This document shows, piece after piece, positions 60,747 through 64,000 of a stretch of DNA of 64,000 bases; the first letter of the stretch is position 1; the number at the start of each line of letters is the position of its first letter. The notes below the pieces were generated by a model. That model saw only the letters and a program-made list of their open reading frames with translations, did not search any database and was not told the origin of the DNA. The DNA is taken from contig JABCZI010000010.1 of the NCBI GenBank assembly GCA_013289765.1, positions 165,345 through 229,344 on the forward strand. The letters run 5' to 3'. The DNA comes from Acidobacteriota bacterium. GTDB taxonomy: Bacteria; Acidobacteriota; Terriglobia; Terriglobales; Acidobacteriaceae. The position numbers were made by a program, and so were the translations under genes.

Positions 60747-61997
60747 CTACTGCTTCTCGAACACGCGCGCGCCGGCAGCGATGTCCGCCTCTTGAATGAT
60801 CACGGAGTCGGCCGTCTGCGAAGCCTTGAGCGGGATTGGATTGCAACCGCCCGCCGTCCCTACTGACTGCGGATTAATCGGAGCCGCGCAATTCTTGCAG
60901 ACCACTCCGCTCGCCGTCTTGTAAAAACCTACTGCTCCGCAAATCTGGCAGGCGTCGAAAACCGTAGCGATCTTCCCGTCCGGCTTTTGATAGAGCCAAA
61001 AACGAATCGGCGTGCCATTCTCTTCCGCCTGGTAGCGATGCAAATCGCCGTCGGAAACCTGCGCCAACGGAATCGTCACCCGGCCATTCACAAAACTCAC
61101 TTGAGTGGCGGGCGACAGCGCGCTCTGGCTCTTGGCGTAGACAAACTCCGCCGTCAACATGGCGATAAAAAGAAAAGAGAAAACGTAGACCGACGCCATC
61201 CAGAGCCGTTCTTTGCGAGCGGACCAGGCTGCCTTGCGACGCTCTGCCGGCGATACGGGCACGGCCAGAGGCTCCCGCCGCTTGGCATCAAGCAATACCA
61301 TCAGCGCCGTCAAAGCAAGAATAGTGACAAAAAAGAAGAGATCGTTGCGCACGATCGGCCCAATCAGCGCCATCTCGCGCTTCGAGGAAGGAAGGACGCC
61401 GCTTTCCGACAGTTCGTGCAGCCCGGCCACCAGCAGTTGTGCCGCTACCAGAAACAGAATCGCCGTCGTGACCCGGAAGAATTTCTGCAGGTTGATTCGG
61501 ACGCTACCTTTCACAAACATCACGCCGAAAGCAATCGCCGCCAGCACTCCAAGAAGCGTACCCAGAAAACTCATCAACTCTGTTGAATTCAGGGAAACCG
61601 CCGACAGGATCAGAACCGTCTCCGCGCCTTCGCGTAGCACCAACAGAAACACAAAAAAGAACAGGCCGATCCACGCGTCCTTCCCCGCCAGCAACCCAAC
61701 CTTTCCCTCAATTTCTCCCTTCAACTTCTTGCCGGTCTTCATCATGAAAATAACCATGGTGACGACGAAGAAGGCGGCGACCAGCATGATCCAGCCTTCG
61801 AACACGTCTTCGTTGAGGTTCAACCGTGAAATCAGGATCGCGACCCCAATGCTGCCCACGAATGCCGCGCCCAGAGCCGCATACACCGTCTTGCGCAGTT
61901 CGTTTCGGCCAATCTTGGTCAGATACGCCAGCGTGATCCCGACGATAAGGGCGGCCTCAACTCCCTCGCGCAACGTGATTATGAACGCCTGCAGCAT
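60747..61997 (-). CDS. FTR1-family iron permease fused to DUF2318
   Basis: A 416-residue protein. Seven helices with the two iron-channel motifs RExxE: Arg10-Glu14 (REGVE) and Arg122-Glu126 (REGAE). After residue about 300 a periplasmic DUF2318 domain follows with cysteine motifs CQIC (350, 353), CKNC (367, 370) and GGC (385), which may hold an iron-sulfur or metal site. In other bacteria FTR1 and DUF2318 are often separate, with a P19-type periplasmic protein; no P19 gene is seen here. First gene of the operon; a Fur-like box lies 22 bp upstream. Confidence 0.92.
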   Translation of the reverse strand: MLQAFIITLREGVEAALIVGITLAYLTKIGRNELRKTVYAALGAAFVGSIGVAILISRLNLNEDVFEGWIMLVAAFFVVTMVIFMMKTGKKLKGEIEGKVGLLAGKDAWIGLFFFVFLLVLREGAETVLILSAVSLNSTELMSFLGTLLGVLAAIAFGVMFVKGSVRINLQKFFRVTTAILFLVAAQLLVAGLHELSESGVLPSSKREMALIGPIVRNDLFFFVTILALTALMVLLDAKRREPLAVPVSPAERRKAAWSARKERLWMASVYVFSFLFIAMLTAEFVYAKSQSALSPATQVSFVNGRVTIPLAQVSDGDLHRYQAEENGTPIRFWLYQKPDGKIATVFDACQICGAVGFYKTASGVVCKNCAAPINPQSVGTAGGCNPIPLKASQTADSVIIQEADIAAGARVFEKQ

Positions 61998-62018
61998 TTT
62001 TTTAGCAGCCTACCATTT

Positions 62019-62033
62019 TGAAAATGAATTTCA
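62019..62033. promoter_or_regulatory. Fur-like box of the iron operon
   Basis: TGAAAATGAATTTCA is a 7-1-7 inverted repeat close to the Fur consensus TGATAATnATTATCA. A second, overlapping match, TGAATTTCAATTTCA, is at 62025-62039. On the minus strand TTGAAA and CAAAAT elements overlap the box, so binding would block the promoter of the FTR1 gene, whose start is 22 bp downstream. Confidence 0.65.
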
Positions 62034-62095
62034 ATTTCAATTACAAGGATATGCGGTCAGCGGCAGGCGCGTCAATCCGCTACGTCACAAACGTG

Positions 62096-62111
62096 CGTGA
62101 TCTGCATCACA
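62096..62111. promoter_or_regulatory. CRP/FNR-like site upstream of the iron operon
   Basis: CGTGATCTGCATCACA matches TGTGA-N6-TCACA in nine of ten conserved positions; the inner GTGAT-N4-ATCAC is a perfect palindrome. It is about 100 bp upstream of the FTR1 start, suitable for an activator that senses redox state or cAMP. Confidence 0.45.
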
Positions 62112-62154
62112 CGGGGAAATATGAGGATTAAACGGAGTGCGTAGTGCGGACAGT

Positions 62155-62982
62155 TCAGTCAAAGCGATAACGCAGAGCCTCGGCTACGGCCTTATATCCG
62201 ATTCGCCGGTAAATGGAATTCGATGTCGGGTTGCCCAAGTCCGTGTAAAGAATGCACCGATACCCACAGTCGCGAAGATGCTTCGACAGGGCATGAACGC
62301 AGGCTGCCGCGTAGCCGTGCTTTCGCTTCTCGGGTGCCGTATAGATTCCAGACAAGCGAACTACGCCTTGCGCCGGTTCGCGGCCAACAGCCATAGAAGT
62401 CGTCTCTCCGTTTTGATCCCACAGCCAGATCTGTCCAGCGGCCAACGCTCGATCTACACGACGCTCGGTGTCGTTTGCAGACTCGCCAATTTCATCCTGA
62501 AATGCACGGGTCCAGAGAATCATCAAACTGCGATCTCTCGGACCTGCTTGCCGTAAGTGACCGGCGGTGCGGGGAACATCTCCCAGTTCCAAGAGTTCGT
62601 AGAGCCGCGTTCCCTGGAACGGAGTGGCCGCCGACTTACATCGTTCACTCCATTGCCCAGCGAAGTTGGCTGCCGTCGCCGCGTCCCCATTGACACCGGC
62701 TAGAATCACTCCGGCTTCCACAATTGCATCCACTATGGCCAGCACTGCCAGCGGTTCCATGGGTGTCAGGGTCGCTGGATATTCCAGAGGTGACTGAACG
62801 ACCACGCCCATGGCTTCCTCTCCATGCAATGCGATCCAATATCGACCTGGGTCGCCCTGAGCGACGCGGGAGTGCAGAATCGACAGAATCAGATTATGCA
62901 GAACTGGTTGCGACGAAAGGAACTTGTCAGCCCTCCTTATGACAAATGCGGGATCTTCGCTAAACAGGACCTTGAGTTCCAT
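62155..62982 (-). CDS. GNAT family N-acetyltransferase
   Basis: A 275-residue protein with a C-terminal acetyltransferase domain: VVRLSGIYTAPEKRKHGYAAACVHALSKHLRDCGYRCILYTDLGNPTSNSIYRRIGYKAVAEALRYRF. KRKHGYA is the acetyl-CoA loop. The N-terminal part (about 130 residues) is a degenerate partner domain, as in two-domain GNATs. Substrate unknown. It ends about 158 bp before the FTR1 start and could read toward the iron operon, though the Fur box lies between. Confidence 0.83.
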   Translation of the reverse strand: MELKVLFSEDPAFVIRRADKFLSSQPVLHNLILSILHSRVAQGDPGRYWIALHGEEAMGVVVQSPLEYPATLTPMEPLAVLAIVDAIVEAGVILAGVNGDAATAANFAGQWSERCKSAATPFQGTRLYELLELGDVPRTAGHLRQAGPRDRSLMILWTRAFQDEIGESANDTERRVDRALAAGQIWLWDQNGETTSMAVGREPAQGVVRLSGIYTAPEKRKHGYAAACVHALSKHLRDCGYRCILYTDLGNPTSNSIYRRIGYKAVAEALRYRFD

Positions 62983-63228
62983 GCTTGGAGATCTTATCGG
63001 ATCGGAGCATCGTCAGGAATGCCTCAAATGCGAGGCGTGCAAATTTGGAAGCGAGTCACGAGCAAACCAGGCGTAACTGTCGCAACCAGGCCATAGCGCT
63101 CATTGAAGGGTTTTGAGTGTAATCGGGATATTACAACAGCTATGCATCAGCCTGTTGCTTCGCTAATAGAAGTTAAACTTCGGTAATGTGGCGATAGTAG
63201 TCCGCGACCGCATATTCTTTTGATTCAG

Positions 63229-63834
63229 ATGGACCACATTGATCACCTGCAGCTCGACTTTGAACGCGCGCAAAGTAACCCTTTAGGCGGTAGACCGAGT
63301 ATCCGCAGTCCGCGCTTGCTGCAGTTTTTCGGGTTTTTTTTGACGACTGTCGCGCTGGGGGCTCTGATGGTGAGCGGCCTCATGGCGCTTACACAATACA
63401 ATTTGCTGAGTTCTTGGGCTCGAACTCAAGCTCGGATTGTGTCAAGTGAGGTGTATTCAACGCGATATTGGGCGAATGGTGCGCGCAGCACAGTGGGGTA
63501 TTGGCACACAAGCTACGGATTCCGCTGCGTGGTGGAGTACACGGTCCACGGTCGGCGATATGAGTCGGCGACCGATCTTGGCTTAAGAACTACCCGGATA
63601 GGTGCCGTAGAGCGGTGGCCGGAACGCCTTCCTCCCGGAACCTCGGTGGTTGTAGCTTACGATCCGGCAGATCCGACGCAGGTTAGGCTGGCTGGCGATC
63701 ACCGAATGACTTACGCGAAAGCACTAATTGGAATGCCGACGGAACCGTGGATGTTACTCGGGGGCGTGACGCTGCTGTTGATTTCACAACGACTGTTGAG
63801 ATCGTCGGAAAAAGCTCCTCCAGCCGGCTATTGA
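63229..63834 (+). CDS. DUF3592 domain membrane protein
   Basis: A 201-residue protein with an N-terminal helix (about residues 33-55), an extracytoplasmic beta-rich DUF3592 region (WARTQARIVSSEVYST, then FRCVVEYTVHGRRYES, VVVAYDPADPTQVRL) and a C-terminal helix (about 172-188). This matches the usual DUF3592 topology; function unknown. ATG 63229 is preferred over TTG 63220. Confidence 0.8.
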   Translation: MDHIDHLQLDFERAQSNPLGGRPSIRSPRLLQFFGFFLTTVALGALMVSGLMALTQYNLLSSWARTQARIVSSEVYSTRYWANGARSTVGYWHTSYGFRCVVEYTVHGRRYESATDLGLRTTRIGAVERWPERLPPGTSVVVAYDPADPTQVRLAGDHRMTYAKALIGMPTEPWMLLGGVTLLLISQRLLRSSEKAPPAGY

Positions 63835-63889
63835 TTCCGCGTCATGGATCATTCCAGGTTTGATTGACGTTATCAGATGGGATGAGAAG

Positions 63890-63964
63890 GCCGGTCTCCG
63901 GACGGGATGCTGTACGCTCCCAAGTTATCGACGTGCTCAAGGCACAGATAAAAAGGAGACCGGC
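63890..63964 (+). promoter_or_regulatory. Inverted repeat that can hide a ribosome site
   Basis: GCCGGTCTCC (63890-63899) and GGAGACCGGC (63955-63964) are perfect 10-bp complements 55 bp apart. The right arm contains the GGAG ribosome site of the gene starting at 63966, so a transcript entering from upstream would fold and mask it, while one started inside the loop region would not. Confidence 0.6.
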
Positions 63965-63965
63965 A

Positions 63966-64000
63966 ATGAAAAAGATTAGCACCGCGGCAGTGACGCAGAG
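63966..64000 (+). CDS. N-terminal fragment of an unknown gene cut by the window edge
   Basis: ATG 63966 follows AAAAGGAG with good spacing and reads MKKISTAAVTQ before the window ends. Too little is visible to name it. The ribosome-masking inverted repeat directly upstream is an arrangement known from insertion-sequence transposases, so a transposase is one possibility. Confidence 0.4.
   Translation, partial: MKKISTAAVTQ

Overview
The window reads as one contiguous piece of chromosome from a diderm, soil-type bacterium, most likely an Acidobacteriota member (class Terriglobia, Koribacter/Sulfotelmatobacter-like). This placement is inferred from gene content, not from a marker comparison. The supporting genes are lpxD and a TonB-type transducer (outer membrane), an S53 kumamolisin-like protease with Ig-like modules, a GloVer-repeat protein, a KorAB 2-oxoacid:ferredoxin oxidoreductase and many short dispersed intergenic repeats. 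No rRNA, tRNA, prophage or CRISPR array was recognised. The only hint of a mobile element is at the extreme right edge.

Left part (0-23 kb): the end of an unknown gene; a Tat translocase pair; an M28/glutaminyl-cyclase-like lipoprotein; TerC; a NadB-like flavoprotein; aroB; ubiE/menG; a secreted GloVer protein; an epimerase translationally coupled to a parvulin-type chaperone; a CDF metal exporter with an extended C-terminus; a four-helix-bundle (23S-IVP type) gene bracketed by inverted repeats and followed by an OsmC gene; an EamA transporter; a minus-strand set ygfZ - DUF1844 - PhnP-like MBL - ribF; an isopropylmalate/tartrate dehydrogenase-like gene; a methyltransferase; a secreted HExxH protein; and a retropepsin-like PDZ protein.

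Centre (23.5-34.8 kb): a co-directional, often overlapping run of MTA phosphorylase, PfkB kinase, GT-C membrane protein, MgtC, dapF, LD-carboxypeptidase, mpl, M61 peptidase and plsC, convergent with lpxD. The dapF-ldcA-mpl trio makes sense as diaminopimelate supply and murein-peptide recycling. It is followed by the large S53 protease, a small unknown gene, a CCA-adding-type enzyme with a histone-H1-like tail, a secreted Gly/His-rich protein, dnaE, accA and korAB.

Right part (49.7-64 kb): an isolated CuA (oxidase subunit II-like) gene plus a dihaem cytochrome c, ileS, tonB, a GNAT gene, murI, and then the most distinctive locus (57.0-62.1 kb). This is a minus-strand iron operon: FTR1 permease fused to DUF2318, two FtsX/MacB-type permeases, and an ABC ATPase fused to what looks like a complete DtxR-family metalloregulator. 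A Fur-like box lies 22 bp upstream of its first start codon. A GNAT gene, a DUF3592 protein and the first codons of a gene behind a Shine-Dalgarno-sequestering inverted repeat close the window.

The main candidates for something new are: the ABC ATPase-DtxR fusion in the FTR1 operon; recurrent 13-17 bp tandem duplications sitting on stop codons and gene borders, including convergent pairs where each copy supplies one gene's stop; the inverted-repeat-flanked four-helix-bundle cassette; and two housekeeping enzymes with substituted catalytic residues (DapF Cys to Ser, NadB Arg to Gly).
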